DNA from: Nostoc sp. S4
GTDB lineage: Bacteria; Cyanobacteriota; Cyanobacteriia; Cyanobacteriales; Nostocaceae
Assembly (NCBI GenBank): GCA_029379225.1
Contig: JAQYWR010000007.1
Location: 62,001 to 126,000, forward strand
Direction: 5' to 3'
Length of the DNA stretch: 64,000 nucleotides
The position numbers and the translations under genes are program-made. Below the pieces are notes generated by a model. It was not told where the DNA came from. It did not search any database and saw only the letters and a list, made by a program, of their open reading frames with translations. Each line of letters starts with the position of its first letter. The first letter of the stretch is position 1. Below, piece after piece: positions 37,489 to 46,158 of this stretch.

Positions 37489-37929
37489 TTGAGCTGTGCC
37501 GATCTAACCTACCAAAGCAAAAATGACCTTCATAAACGATTTCCAATTGCTGAGTTTGTGAATGTTTCTAAACAAGGGCAGATTAAAACTTCTGTACAAT
37601 GTGTGCCAAATGAATGGTGTTCAGAACCAGACCAGCTATCATTTATGTACCTTCCTGTACCAAATGTGTCGTTGACTATAGAAAAGGAAGCTATGGTTAA
37701 TCGGCATTTTCAATACTGGACTGAATTTAGTGACTATGATAATGACATTCAACAGGGGTTTTGGATGTACGAACACTACCGCAAACATCTGCCATTAAAA
37801 TATCGATATCTCAGTAACAGATTGATGAACTTGTATAGACAGCCTACTAAACTTTTGCAGACCCTCCGTGCAATTATTAAACTGATAGGCACAGACGTAA
37901 ACTGGGAGGAATATCTTCGTGGTTTCTAA
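37489..37929 (+). CDS. uncharacterised protein, possibly a gene fragment
   Basis: The frame (TTG at 37489; it also extends upstream without a good start) encodes a protein rich in aromatic and charged residues: LSFMYLPVPNVSLTIEKEAM, FSDYDNDIQQGFWMYEHYRK, LIGTDVNWEEYLRGF. The composition looks like real coding sequence. The absence of an ATG with a ribosome-binding site and the abrupt beginning suggest the C-terminal part of a larger gene. I do not recognise the family. It stands alone between the ABC gene and the CO2-uptake operon. Confidence 0.45.
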   Translation: MSCADLTYQSKNDLHKRFPIAEFVNVSKQGQIKTSVQCVPNEWCSEPDQLSFMYLPVPNVSLTIEKEAMVNRHFQYWTEFSDYDNDIQQGFWMYEHYRKHLPLKYRYLSNRLMNLYRQPTKLLQTLRAIIKLIGTDVNWEEYLRGF

Positions 37930-38017
37930 AATTGAATTTAGAGCAATGTAGTAATCATATATAGCACACCGTATGTAAGTTGCTAAGAAGGTAAAACGAA
38001 TTTACATCATATATTAA

Positions 38018-38039
38018 AGCCCCCTTAAAAAAGGAGGCT
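38018..38039 (-). terminator. terminator of the ndhF3-cupA operon
   Basis: On the minus strand AGCCTCCTT-TTTT-AAGGGGGCT forms a strong stem 12 bases after the cupA stop and is followed by TTTAAT. This fits intrinsic termination of the CO2-uptake operon. Confidence 0.7.
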
Positions 38040-38050
38040 GAAGGAATCAT

Positions 38051-39346
38051 CTATCTATAATCCTGGTCTTGAATATTACGCAGACGTGCAGCATCACGAA
38101 TGTTGTAGTCAGAACGAGTAAAGCGATTGAGTTGCATTTCAAAGAAATCTCGATTGGCTTGGAGGTGTTCGGGATCGGGGTCGTCTAAAGGATGTAAAAG
38201 TGCTGTCCGCAAAGCTTGAATTACCGCAGAAGTTACACAGTACATTGACCTTTGAAAACTAATACCTAGCTGAATCAACATATCATTTTCACCACGGCAA
38301 TGTTTGCTGTAGTAATCAACAAGATAAGGTGGCAGAAAATGCAACATGTCTTGCATTAATAATGTCGGCGGAATGCCAGCCGTACCTACTGGAAATACAT
38401 CAGCGTAGAGAATCCCGTAGTGAAAATCTTTTTGGTCTTCTGGTACTTGACGCGCTTGAGCATTATAAGATTTTGTGCCGCGAAACGGAGCAGTGCGGTA
38501 GAAAACAGCTTCCACATAGGGTAAGGCTGCTTCATACAGCCACACAAAACCCTTGGATTTAGGAACAATTTCGTAGCACTCGCCGCGAATATAAACATGA
38601 TGGTAAATCGGGCGATCTGCAACTGCAAATATCCCATTGACTATAAAATTCATTGCCTCTGGAACGCTGGCGATTGTACCTTCATCATAGCGATCGGACA
38701 TTTCAAAAAATACAGGTGCCATGACTTCCCAGAATAAACCCAGATTTGCGTAATAAGACATCTGGCGGCATTGTTCCAAAAACATATCTGGAAACAGCTT
38801 GTAAAGTCCCAGCATTACCGGGTTGCCTTGGAAGTAAGCTTTAATTGCCCTATCGGCGTTGGCTTTGTATTCTTCAGAATCTAAGTAAGGGTCAAATTTT
38901 CCACCCATACCTCTATGCCACAGCATTGCCCGCATACAAGCTTCGGCAAATTCCATGTTAATGCGATCGTGGAACAGATGATGTAATAACTTCGGCATTT
39001 TGAAAGTTTCACCTTTGTTAATAAATGCCAAAAGTTCTGGATGGGCAGTGGCTTCGCCGCGCCAAACTCGTAAATCGGCATCATCACCAGCGTAATGATT
39101 ATGCAGTTCTAAATACTCTTTAGGCAAGAAGTATTTAAAGAAAGGCAACGGGTTTAAAAAGACATGTTCGGCAATATAAAGTAAGTCACGCCAATAAAAG
39201 TCCATCGGCACTGCATAAGCTTTATATAAACCGATGATTTGCATTAAATTTTCTGGGGTATCTGGCAACATCGCACCGCCAGCTTCTAAGCGATGAATAA
39301 CTTCGGCAAATTCATGTTTGGAAGAAGGTAATTGAGTTGCTGTCAT
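38051..39346 (-). CDS. cupA: CupA/ChpY CO2-hydration protein of NDH-1MS
   Basis: The 431-residue soluble protein matches the ChpX/ChpY family throughout: PDTPENLMQIIGLYKAYAVP, FYWRDLLYIAEHVFLNPLPF, HHLFHDRINMEFAEACMRAM, DFHYGILYADVFPVGTAGIP. CupA sits on the NDH-1MS complex with NdhD3 and NdhF3 and turns CO2 into bicarbonate using photosynthetic electron flow. Together with ndhD3 and ndhF3 upstream it is the low-CO2-inducible, high-affinity form (CupA), not CupB. The ATG is one base from the preceding gene's stop, implying coupling. cupS does not follow; the operon ends at a terminator. Confidence 0.95.
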   Translation of the reverse strand: MTATQLPSSKHEFAEVIHRLEAGGAMLPDTPENLMQIIGLYKAYAVPMDFYWRDLLYIAEHVFLNPLPFFKYFLPKEYLELHNHYAGDDADLRVWRGEATAHPELLAFINKGETFKMPKLLHHLFHDRINMEFAEACMRAMLWHRGMGGKFDPYLDSEEYKANADRAIKAYFQGNPVMLGLYKLFPDMFLEQCRQMSYYANLGLFWEVMAPVFFEMSDRYDEGTIASVPEAMNFIVNGIFAVADRPIYHHVYIRGECYEIVPKSKGFVWLYEAALPYVEAVFYRTAPFRGTKSYNAQARQVPEDQKDFHYGILYADVFPVGTAGIPPTLLMQDMLHFLPPYLVDYYSKHCRGENDMLIQLGISFQRSMYCVTSAVIQALRTALLHPLDDPDPEHLQANRDFFEMQLNRFTRSDYNIRDAARLRNIQDQDYR

Positions 39347-39347
39347 A

Positions 39348-39938
39348 TTAATCGATAGTTGGTGTAATTAATTGTTGACGTATTTTCAAAGCATGAAAAA
39401 TGCTCAAAACATCGTGCGTCCAAACTGGCAATATTAGCGTTATGATAATTTCTTCAATGCTGTAAATAGTGCCAGCAATACAAGTCAGCCATAAAGTAAT
39501 TCCAGCGTAATTAAAACCGAATAAGGCAATAATGGCAATACAAAGAGTGATTCCCCAAAATTTTGCCGAGTAGGTGTGATAGCTAGCGGGTTTGCCATAC
39601 TTGACTAAATTAACTATCCACCAGACCAATTGAGCAAAAACTACTATCAACAAAGGTACTCGATAAGCAATCAAAATATCTCGATATCCCAGCCAAGCAC
39701 TTATAAATATGCAACCGAAAAGGCAAGTATCGGCCCAGCTATCAGCTTGCCGCAATTGGGCAGTGCTAACACCCAACCGTCGGGCAATAATGCCATCGAA
39801 GATATCTGAGATAAAAGCTGCTACAAAACCAACGAGAAACCAAACACTAGTTTCGCCATCTAAGGCATCCCACAGGAGGAAGGGAGATATTAAAAAGCGA
39901 AATAATACAAGGCTAGTGGGAACTAATTTCAGATTCAT
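39348..39938 (-). CDS. CDP-alcohol phosphatidyltransferase family membrane protein
   Basis: The 196-residue integral membrane protein keeps the family motif SDIFDGIIARRLGVSTAQLR followed by QADSWAD. It has the D-x2-DG-x2-AR...D-x3-D pattern with Leu where the second Gly normally stands. At least five hydrophobic segments are visible. The family joins a CDP-linked lipid to an alcohol; the substrate cannot be read. The ATG at 39938 is chosen for a perfect AGGAGG six bases upstream; a longer frame to 40067 would overlap ndhD3. It lies between ndhD3 and cupA, an unexpected partner for CO2 uptake, perhaps supplying lipid for the membrane complex. Confidence 0.85.
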   Translation of the reverse strand: MNLKLVPTSLVLFRFLISPFLLWDALDGETSVWFLVGFVAAFISDIFDGIIARRLGVSTAQLRQADSWADTCLFGCIFISAWLGYRDILIAYRVPLLIVVFAQLVWWIVNLVKYGKPASYHTYSAKFWGITLCIAIIALFGFNYAGITLWLTCIAGTIYSIEEIIITLILPVWTHDVLSIFHALKIRQQLITPTID

Positions 39939-39970
39939 CTTTCCTCCTGTAGCGGTACGTAATCTTTTGA

Positions 39971-41470
39971 CTACTTCAAAACTACTTGAGAGATTACGGT
40001 TTTTTCTGGTGGGAGAATTGTGGCTACCATTGCTGTAGTTGTTGGTTCGCTCCAACGCACTAACCAAGTAGGTTGTATTCCCAAAAAGATGATAAAAGCT
40101 GCCAAAATTAAAGCTGGTATTTTCTCAGACCACAAGACTTTTGGATAGTAAGCTAAGTTGTTATCGAGTTTGCCAAAACAGGTGCGGTTGAGAAGGATAA
40201 CAAAATAAACTGCGGTTAAGCCAGACGCGACTACACACAACAGTGTGGGGATAGGAAAGACAGAGAAACTACCTTGGAAGACGATAAATTCAGCGATGAA
40301 TCCTGTCAAACCGGGAATACCGGCGCTAGCCATGCCGCTTAAAACTAGTAAGGCGCTGATTAAGGGTAAACCGCGTATGGGACTCATTAAGCCGTTGAGT
40401 TTATCTAACTCGCGCGTCCCGACTTTGGCTTCCACGACTCCAACTAAGTGGAAGAGAATTGCCAGGATCAGTCCGTGGCTAAACATTTGGGCGACAGCAC
40501 CCACAAGTGCTAGGGAAGTACTGGCAGCACTAGCAAGCAAGACATAGCCCATGTGACCGATGGAACTGTATGCTACCATGCGCTTGATATCTTTTTGGGC
40601 GATCGCAACTACTGCCCCATAGATAGCGCTAATTGCTCCCCAGATTGCCAAAGTTGGTGCGATAATGCTCCAAGTTTCCGGAAACATGCCCATCCCAAAC
40701 CGCAATAGTCCATAAGTTCCCAACTTGGCTAGCACTCCACCCAACAAAATGGCAATTGGTGCTGAAGCTTCAACATAAGCATCCGGTAACCAAGTATGAA
40801 AGGGAACCAGAGGAATTTTAATTCCAAAACCTAACACTATTCCTCCTAATAAGAGGATCTGCATTCCTGTTGATAGAGTTTGGGTAGAGACTGTATCATA
40901 AGCAAAACTGGTAGAACCAGTTAGCCACACCATACCCAAGAAGGTAGCTAAAATTAAAGCCCCTGAAACAGCTGTATAAATCAAAAATTTGATCCCAGCA
41001 TAAGCCCGCTTTTCTCCTCCCCAAATGGAAATCAACAAATAGAAAGGAATTAATTCTAGTTCGTAGAATAAAAAGAATAACAACAAATTCTCTGATAAGA
41101 ATGCACCTGCCACCCCGCCACTCACTAATAAAATCATTGAATAGAACAGGCGAGGGCGTTCGGTTTGTTTACTACTGCTGTAAATAGCAATCCAGGTGAG
41201 TAGGCTATTTAATACCACCATCAAAATTGATAGCCCATCAACACCTAATTGATAGCTCAAACCTAGAGTTTCATTCCAAGGTAGATATTCTTGAAATTGC
41301 ATTCCTGGATTTTTAATATCGAATTTCCACAGAATAAACAAATTCCAGAGTAGGACAATTCCAGAAAAGTACAATGCTCCTAAACGAATTTGATTTGCTG
41401 GAAGACTTTTAGGGAGGAATGCTATGATAGCTGCCGCACAGATTGGTAGTAAAATTAGAACACTCAACAT
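39971..41470 (-). CDS. ndhD3: NdhD3, NDH-1MS proton-pumping subunit
   Basis: The 499-residue protein has about fourteen membrane helices and the NuoM/NdhD pattern: LGVDGLSILMVVLNSLLTWI, LSENLLLFFLFYELELIPFY, LPDAYVEASAPIAILLGGVL, IAQKDIKRMVAYSSIGHMGY. Linkage to ndhF3 and cupA identifies the NdhD3 isoform of the CO2-uptake complex in the thylakoid membrane. It starts 122 bases after the carbonic anhydrase gene. Confidence 0.94.
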   Translation of the reverse strand: MLSVLILLPICAAAIIAFLPKSLPANQIRLGALYFSGIVLLWNLFILWKFDIKNPGMQFQEYLPWNETLGLSYQLGVDGLSILMVVLNSLLTWIAIYSSSKQTERPRLFYSMILLVSGGVAGAFLSENLLLFFLFYELELIPFYLLISIWGGEKRAYAGIKFLIYTAVSGALILATFLGMVWLTGSTSFAYDTVSTQTLSTGMQILLLGGIVLGFGIKIPLVPFHTWLPDAYVEASAPIAILLGGVLAKLGTYGLLRFGMGMFPETWSIIAPTLAIWGAISAIYGAVVAIAQKDIKRMVAYSSIGHMGYVLLASAASTSLALVGAVAQMFSHGLILAILFHLVGVVEAKVGTRELDKLNGLMSPIRGLPLISALLVLSGMASAGIPGLTGFIAEFIVFQGSFSVFPIPTLLCVVASGLTAVYFVILLNRTCFGKLDNNLAYYPKVLWSEKIPALILAAFIIFLGIQPTWLVRWSEPTTTAMVATILPPEKTVISQVVLK

Positions 41471-41592
41471 GGCTATTTTAAGTTTAGTAAAAGTTGATTG
41501 ACTATAGACTGTTGACTGCTACCAGTAACAGTCTACTTAAATCAATGTGCAATTTATTTTGAGGTAATGGTTTAATGACAACTAATGAAAAA

Positions 41593-42291
41593 TTAACTAA
41601 CTAGGCTAATTTTGCCATTATCTAAATCGTAATAGCCACCAACTATTTTTAGTTTTTCGGCTTTGATTAGTTCAGATAGCACTGTTGAAGATTTCAATTT
41701 AGCAACTTGCGCCAAAATATTTGCTTTACAGACATTCTCAGTTTTATCTCCTGATTGTTCTTTGGAACTTTCCACACTTGGTCTAATTGCTTCGATTAAA
41801 CTACCAATTTGTCCTGGTACAGGACTACCTTTGATAGCGGCTTGTACTGCACCACATCTTTTATGCCCTACTACCATAATTATTTTTGAACCTAATATTA
41901 AGCTACCAAATTCTAGGCTACCAATTTCTTCTGCTGTAGCTATATTCCCAGCTATCCGGCAAACAAATAAATCTCCCAGACCTTGGTCAAAAATAATCTC
42001 CGAAGGAACTCGTGAATCTGCACAACCGAGAATAGAAGCAAATGGCTTTTGACCTTTGGCGACTTCGTGTAAACGTGTAAGGTTTTGGTGGGGATTTTTA
42101 CGCTTTGTGAAAACAAAGCGGTCGTTACCATCTATTAATTCTTGTAGTGCCTTATCAGGGTTAAGCTCATCTTTTGGAGTTTCTTGAGCTATAACTAAGT
42201 TGGAACCAACCCCTACTGTGACGACTCCTGTAGCGATCGCACCTGCACTGTATTTGAGTAAATTTCTTCTCGAAAGATTGTTTGTAGTCAT
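41593..42291 (-). CDS. Tat-exported beta-carbonic anhydrase (EcaB-like) inside the ndhF3-ndhD3 operon
   Basis: The 232-residue protein starts with a twin-arginine signal (SRRNLLKYSAG; Arg8-Arg9, then a hydrophobic run to about residue 36). The beta-class zinc site is complete: Cys90-x-Asp92-x-Arg94 in CADSRVPSE, then His143 and Cys146 in GHKRCGAV. Beta-carbonic anhydrases interconvert CO2 and bicarbonate. Export points to the periplasm or thylakoid lumen, as proposed for EcaB. It lies in the same direction between ndhF3 and ndhD3, with 135 and 122 base gaps, so co-regulation with CO2 uptake is likely. Confidence 0.93.
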   Translation of the reverse strand: MTTNNLSRRNLLKYSAGAIATGVVTVGVGSNLVIAQETPKDELNPDKALQELIDGNDRFVFTKRKNPHQNLTRLHEVAKGQKPFASILGCADSRVPSEIIFDQGLGDLFVCRIAGNIATAEEIGSLEFGSLILGSKIIMVVGHKRCGAVQAAIKGSPVPGQIGSLIEAIRPSVESSKEQSGDKTENVCKANILAQVAKLKSSTVLSELIKAEKLKIVGGYYDLDNGKISLVS

Positions 42292-42426
42292 GGAATTTTT
42301 CTCACTGGATTAACAAACTAGATATTTAAAAAGAATTCAGGAGTCAGAATTCACTATTACTTTTTGCAGGTTTTCAGATGAATATCCAGAGTTTTGCCTC
42401 TTGTTTAGTTCTGGATATTGCATTTT

Positions 42427-44286
42427 TTAAAACATCAGATTTAATAAGAGATTTCCCCAGTATCGCCAACTCAGAAATGCTCCTAATATGCCTACTCCTA
42501 AGAGGACTGTGAAGGCATAAAACTGCGCTTGTCCATTAGTGCTGTACTTGAGACTTTCGCCACCCAACAGCGAAAATAAACCAACCATATTCACGATGCC
42601 ATCAACTACAAAACGGTCAATCATATCGACAAGTTTGGAAAGTTGGGCAACACCGAAAATAATAGTCATCCGATAAAGTTTCGGCGTGTAAAAATCGTAT
42701 GCCACCAAATCTTGTAACCCTTTCCAAGGTAAGCGAATCGGTTTCGGAACATTGCCTAAATAAATTACCCCAGTGACACTACAACCGAAAAGAGTTGACC
42801 AAATTAACAGTAGTGCGACATCTTTATTCAGGATTGCCCAAGTGGGTAATAGTGATAAGCTTTGCAACACTAAGGGAAGATGCAGAGTAAAGCCAAGTAA
42901 AATCATCATTGGTAGAACCATCGGCCAGTGAACTTCAGGCGATCGCTCGCTCATCTGTTTAGCTTTACCGCCAAAAAGTAAACCGAATTCTCTGGTTAAA
43001 CTTACGGCTGTCAAAGTATTGACAGTTATCACTACTCCCACTAACCAAGGGTGAGTTCCCCACAGTCCATCTGCTAGTTCCAGCATCGCCCAAAAGCCGC
43101 CGAGGGGAGGAAAACCAATTAATCCCAAACTTCCCACGATAAATGCTAATCCTGAAATCGGGCGACGTTTCCATAATCCGCCTAATTGAGTTACATCTTG
43201 GGTGATGCTATTCCAGATAATTCCCCCGGTACTCATTACCAACAAAGCTGCGGCTATGGCGTTCGAGAGTACCAACAATAGTGCGGCTTCGTCTTGCTGC
43301 ACTCCCACAGCGATGAACACCAAACCCATGTAGGCACTTACAGAATAAGATTGGCAGCGTTTGAGGTCGATTTGGGCGATCGCAATTAAAGAAGCACCCA
43401 CCGCTGTGACTGCACCAATCGCCACCATCGCTGAAGAAACCACTGGCGAGAGAGTTAACACAGGTTGGAGTTTAATCAGTACCCATGCACCACTAGCAAC
43501 TACCACCGAGTTCCGCAAAATTGTACTGGGAACAGGGCCTTCCATTGCCTCATCTAACCACAGGTGCAAGGGAAACTGGGCGCATTTGCCCATCGGCCCG
43601 GCAATTAATGCTAAACCTACAAGTGTTATGACTGTGGGGTTGACGTTAGCAGTAGTCGCCCATTCTGCTAATTCTGTATAATTCCAAGTCCCAGCTAGGG
43701 GCCATAGTGCCAATACCCCCATTAGCAAGAATAAGTCTCCCACCCGTTTGGTTAGAAAAGCATCTCTGGCACCTGTGACTACCAATGGCTGACTAAACCA
43801 TAACCCCACTAGTAGATAGGTTCCCAGAGTCAGGACTTCCAGAATTACATAGCTGAAGAACAGGTTATTACATAGTGCCAAGGCACACAATCCCGCTTCA
43901 AATAATCCCAATAAAGAATAGAAGCGTCCCCAACCCCAATCCATTTCCATGTAACCTATGGCATAAATCTGCGCTAGCAAATTCAAGCCAGTGACAACAG
44001 CGATCGCGCCCACACTCACTGAGGAAATTTCTAATGTAATGGTCAGGTTTAAACCTACTGTAGATAGCCAAGGTATAAATACTTGTTGAGACGGCTGATT
44101 CCAAGTTGCTTGTAATGCCAAGGCAGCATGAACAAATGCCAAAAATGTCATGATTAAATTGACATAACCTGCCGGTCTTGGCCCCGTTTTAGAAATTAAA
44201 CCCGGCGACCAAGGCACGGCTAACAACCCACCTATCAAGGCATAGCAAGGAACTAGCCAAACAGTCTCCAATAGAAACTGAGCCAT
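42427..44286 (-). CDS. ndhF3: NdhF3, NDH-1MS proton-pumping subunit
   Basis: The 619-residue membrane protein is of the NuoL/NdhF class. It contains YSLLGLFEAGLCALALCNNL, FLTKRVGDLFLLMGVLALWP, FPLHLWLDEAMEGPVPSTIL and IAQIDLKRCQSYSVSAYMGL, and a C-terminal lateral-helix region ending in a membrane segment. It is the first gene of the inducible CO2-uptake set (ndhF3-ndhD3-cupA). GAGGTAAG precedes the ATG. Expression is expected to be induced at low inorganic carbon through the LysR regulator NdhR/CcmR, and a candidate operator lies just upstream. Confidence 0.95.
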   Translation of the reverse strand: MAQFLLETVWLVPCYALIGGLLAVPWSPGLISKTGPRPAGYVNLIMTFLAFVHAALALQATWNQPSQQVFIPWLSTVGLNLTITLEISSVSVGAIAVVTGLNLLAQIYAIGYMEMDWGWGRFYSLLGLFEAGLCALALCNNLFFSYVILEVLTLGTYLLVGLWFSQPLVVTGARDAFLTKRVGDLFLLMGVLALWPLAGTWNYTELAEWATTANVNPTVITLVGLALIAGPMGKCAQFPLHLWLDEAMEGPVPSTILRNSVVVASGAWVLIKLQPVLTLSPVVSSAMVAIGAVTAVGASLIAIAQIDLKRCQSYSVSAYMGLVFIAVGVQQDEAALLLVLSNAIAAALLVMSTGGIIWNSITQDVTQLGGLWKRRPISGLAFIVGSLGLIGFPPLGGFWAMLELADGLWGTHPWLVGVVITVNTLTAVSLTREFGLLFGGKAKQMSERSPEVHWPMVLPMMILLGFTLHLPLVLQSLSLLPTWAILNKDVALLLIWSTLFGCSVTGVIYLGNVPKPIRLPWKGLQDLVAYDFYTPKLYRMTIIFGVAQLSKLVDMIDRFVVDGIVNMVGLFSLLGGESLKYSTNGQAQFYAFTVLLGVGILGAFLSWRYWGNLLLNLMF

Positions 44287-44327
44287 TAACTTACCTCTAT
44301 GTTTTCATCAAAAACTTGCAATTTTAA

Positions 44328-44357
44328 ATCAACTAGCGTTGATCCCGGTTGATCCCA
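44328..44357 (-). promoter_or_regulatory. candidate LysR-type operator upstream of ndhF3
   Basis: ATCAAC-TAGC-GTTGAT is a perfect 6-bp inverted repeat with a T-N11-A-like layout, followed by a second GTTGATCCC 11 bases on. It stands 42 bases before the ndhF3 start. NdhR/CcmR is known to control this operon in other cyanobacteria, and its sites contain ATCAA/TTGAT-like halves. The assignment is by similarity of form only. Confidence 0.4.
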
Positions 44358-44583
44358 CTCTTGAAAATATTGCAAATTTATCTTTTTTTAATTTTGTTAA
44401 AAAATAGCTTACCTTTATATTTGCCAAAAGTGAATTACTATATCTAAATAAATCTGAGATGCTTACTCTAAATAATTCTTATATAACGTAACTATTTAAT
44501 TAGTAAATTATAACTATTAATGTTTATCTATGAATGATGTATTGGCGCAATCAATAGTAACCATTGATTTTCTCAATTAATTA

Positions 44584-44797
44584 TATAGCGCTTTTCATCT
44601 AAGTTAAGTACATTACCCTAGGCGCCCTATCGGACACCTCCTTCTTACCATAGGTTGGGAAATCGGGGTCCGGTTAGGAGATTAGGGGCAGGGTGTATTC
44701 TGTTACAGCAAAAGGCAGCTATGCTGGAGGTAAAAACATTACTCTTGTTGACATTCACGCTTGTTATTATGTCTTAACCTATATGATTACGGCTATA
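44584..44797. repeat. about 214-bp MITE-like element with IS630-type ends
   Basis: The left end TATAGCGCTTTTCATCTAAG and the reverse complement of the right end (TATAGCCGTAATCATATAGG) match at about 19 of the first 25 positions. The right end also resembles the IS630 right end at 29868-29893 (ATGTCCTAACCTATAC). There is no coding frame inside. Together with the palindrome at 44824 it fills the 579-base gap between ndhF3 and the small membrane gene. Confidence 0.6.
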
Positions 44798-44823
44798 ACT
44801 TGCAATCCGCTATAAATGACAAC

Positions 44824-44843
44824 AGACGCAATTGATTGCGTCT
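44824..44843. repeat. dispersed palindrome, AGACGCAAT...ATTGCGTCT
   Basis: A perfect 9-bp stem with a TG loop, of the same family as those at 35499 and 58862. It is 23 bases downstream of the small membrane-protein gene's stop and may terminate its transcript. Confidence 0.6.
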
Positions 44844-44865
44844 CTAAAAGTCGGCTAAATCCGAT

Positions 44866-45051
44866 CTAGATTTGGATAGTTTTGTCAACCTGCCAGTGAT
44901 AGATAGCGATTGCGGGTGCTGAATTTAGTTGGCTAACCGGAGCGGGTTGCATATCGCGGTAGTCCAGCAGTTGGACGAGGATGAGGTAGGCGATCGCTAA
45001 GATAATAGAAATCGCACCTGTAATGATGGCAACTATTTTCGAGCGCTTCAT
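44866..45051 (-). CDS. small single-pass membrane protein
   Basis: The 61-residue protein starts MKRSKIVAIITGAISIILAI, has one strong membrane helix after a positively charged N-terminus, and a soluble tail containing QLLDYRDMQPAPVSQLNS. AAAGGAAAT precedes the ATG. Short proteins of this shape are conserved in Nostocales as far as I remember, but I know no function. Confidence 0.6.
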   Translation of the reverse strand: MKRSKIVAIITGAISIILAIAYLILVQLLDYRDMQPAPVSQLNSAPAIAIYHWQVDKTIQI

Positions 45052-45168
45052 AAATATTTCCTTTAGAGTGTCATTATCTGTAGGCTAACCCACTGCAATA
45101 CATCACATCTGGTACAAAAGTAAACAATTCATACCAATTCTCTATGAAGATGCACAGAATAAAGCTTC

Positions 45169-46107
45169 ATGGAATACAGCGCTCTCAATCCCAGCATTGT
45201 TAAACGCACAATCGAGTTTGCTGTAGGTTGCGATCGCTTTCTACATCACTTAAATCGAGCAGACTTTCAAAAAGCCAATTTACAAAACGCAAATTTATTA
45301 AATGTGAGTTTATTGTGAGCAAATTTGAGTCACACTACTCTAGCTAAAACGAACTTAACCGACGCTCACTTGAATTATACCAAACTTGATTGTGTCTGTT
45401 TAGCGACTTCCAATTAAAAAAATATCCCATCGATGGGGTAGGCAGGGAGCTCTTAGCAGAGGAGAGATAGAAAATATCACCTGATTAAATTGGATAATTT
45501 ATTTTCTGGAAGTCCCTTATGAGAGGCAAATTTAACAGAGATTAATTTAGAAAAGGCTTGTTTGACTCAAGCAGACTTAACTGGGGCAAATTTATTTAAA
45601 GCCTGTCTTAATGCTACAGACTCGACTGGCGCTAAGTTTGATGATGCCAATCTTCGTCAGTCCAACTGGGAAGAAGCGATTTTATGTAGTGCTTTTTTAC
45701 GACGAGTTGATTTGGAAGGAGCGCAATTACAAGATACTATTTTAAATAGAGCCGACTTAACACAATCAGATTTAATTAAATCAGACTTGAGTAATGCAGA
45801 TTTGAGTGATGCGATTTTATGTCAAGCTGCTTTAGAGTTAGCCTGTTTATTTAATGCAGACTTGATTCGTACCGATTTCAAGTTAGCTTCTTTATTTAAC
45901 GCCAACTTAGAGGAGGCAGTTCTAAATGGGGCAAATTTAAGTAATAGCGATCTAAGACACACAAATTTCATAAATACTCAATTAGAAGGAGTAGATTTTT
46001 CCGGTTCTCGTGTTAAGGGAGCGCTATTTATTGACACTGTTGGATTAACTCTTCAACAAAAGCAATGGTTGAGTAAAAATGGAGCATTAAATATTTCTTA
46101 TTTTTAG
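45169..46107 (+). pseudogene. pentapeptide-repeat gene broken by a MITE and two TGA codons
   Basis: An ATG at 45169 starts MEYSALNPSIVKRTIEFAVG, followed by pentapeptide repeats (ADFQKANLQNANL). A TGA at 45316 interrupts the frame, then a 114-bp MITE. After a second TGA at 45520 the repeats resume in the same register (ANLTEINLEKACLTQADL) and run to TAA near 46107, ending LTLQQKQWLSKNGALNISYF. Without the MITE the pentapeptide phase is unbroken, so this was one gene of about 270 codons. The 181-codon 3' part from TTG 45562 could still be made. Pentapeptide proteins form right-handed beta-helices; the target is unknown. Confidence 0.8.
45403..45516. repeat. 114-bp MITE in the pentapeptide gene with TTA target duplication
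   Basis: Ends GCGACTTCCA and TGGAAGTCCC are inverted repeats (9 of 10). A TTA flanks both sides (45400-45402 and 45517-45519), consistent with a 3-bp target duplication. Insert plus duplication is 117 bases, a multiple of three, so the downstream pentapeptide register is retained. Confidence 0.8.
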
Positions 46108-46158
46108 AATAATAGTCAAAGTAAATACAGCTTTAAATATATTTATTTTTGAAAAGAG

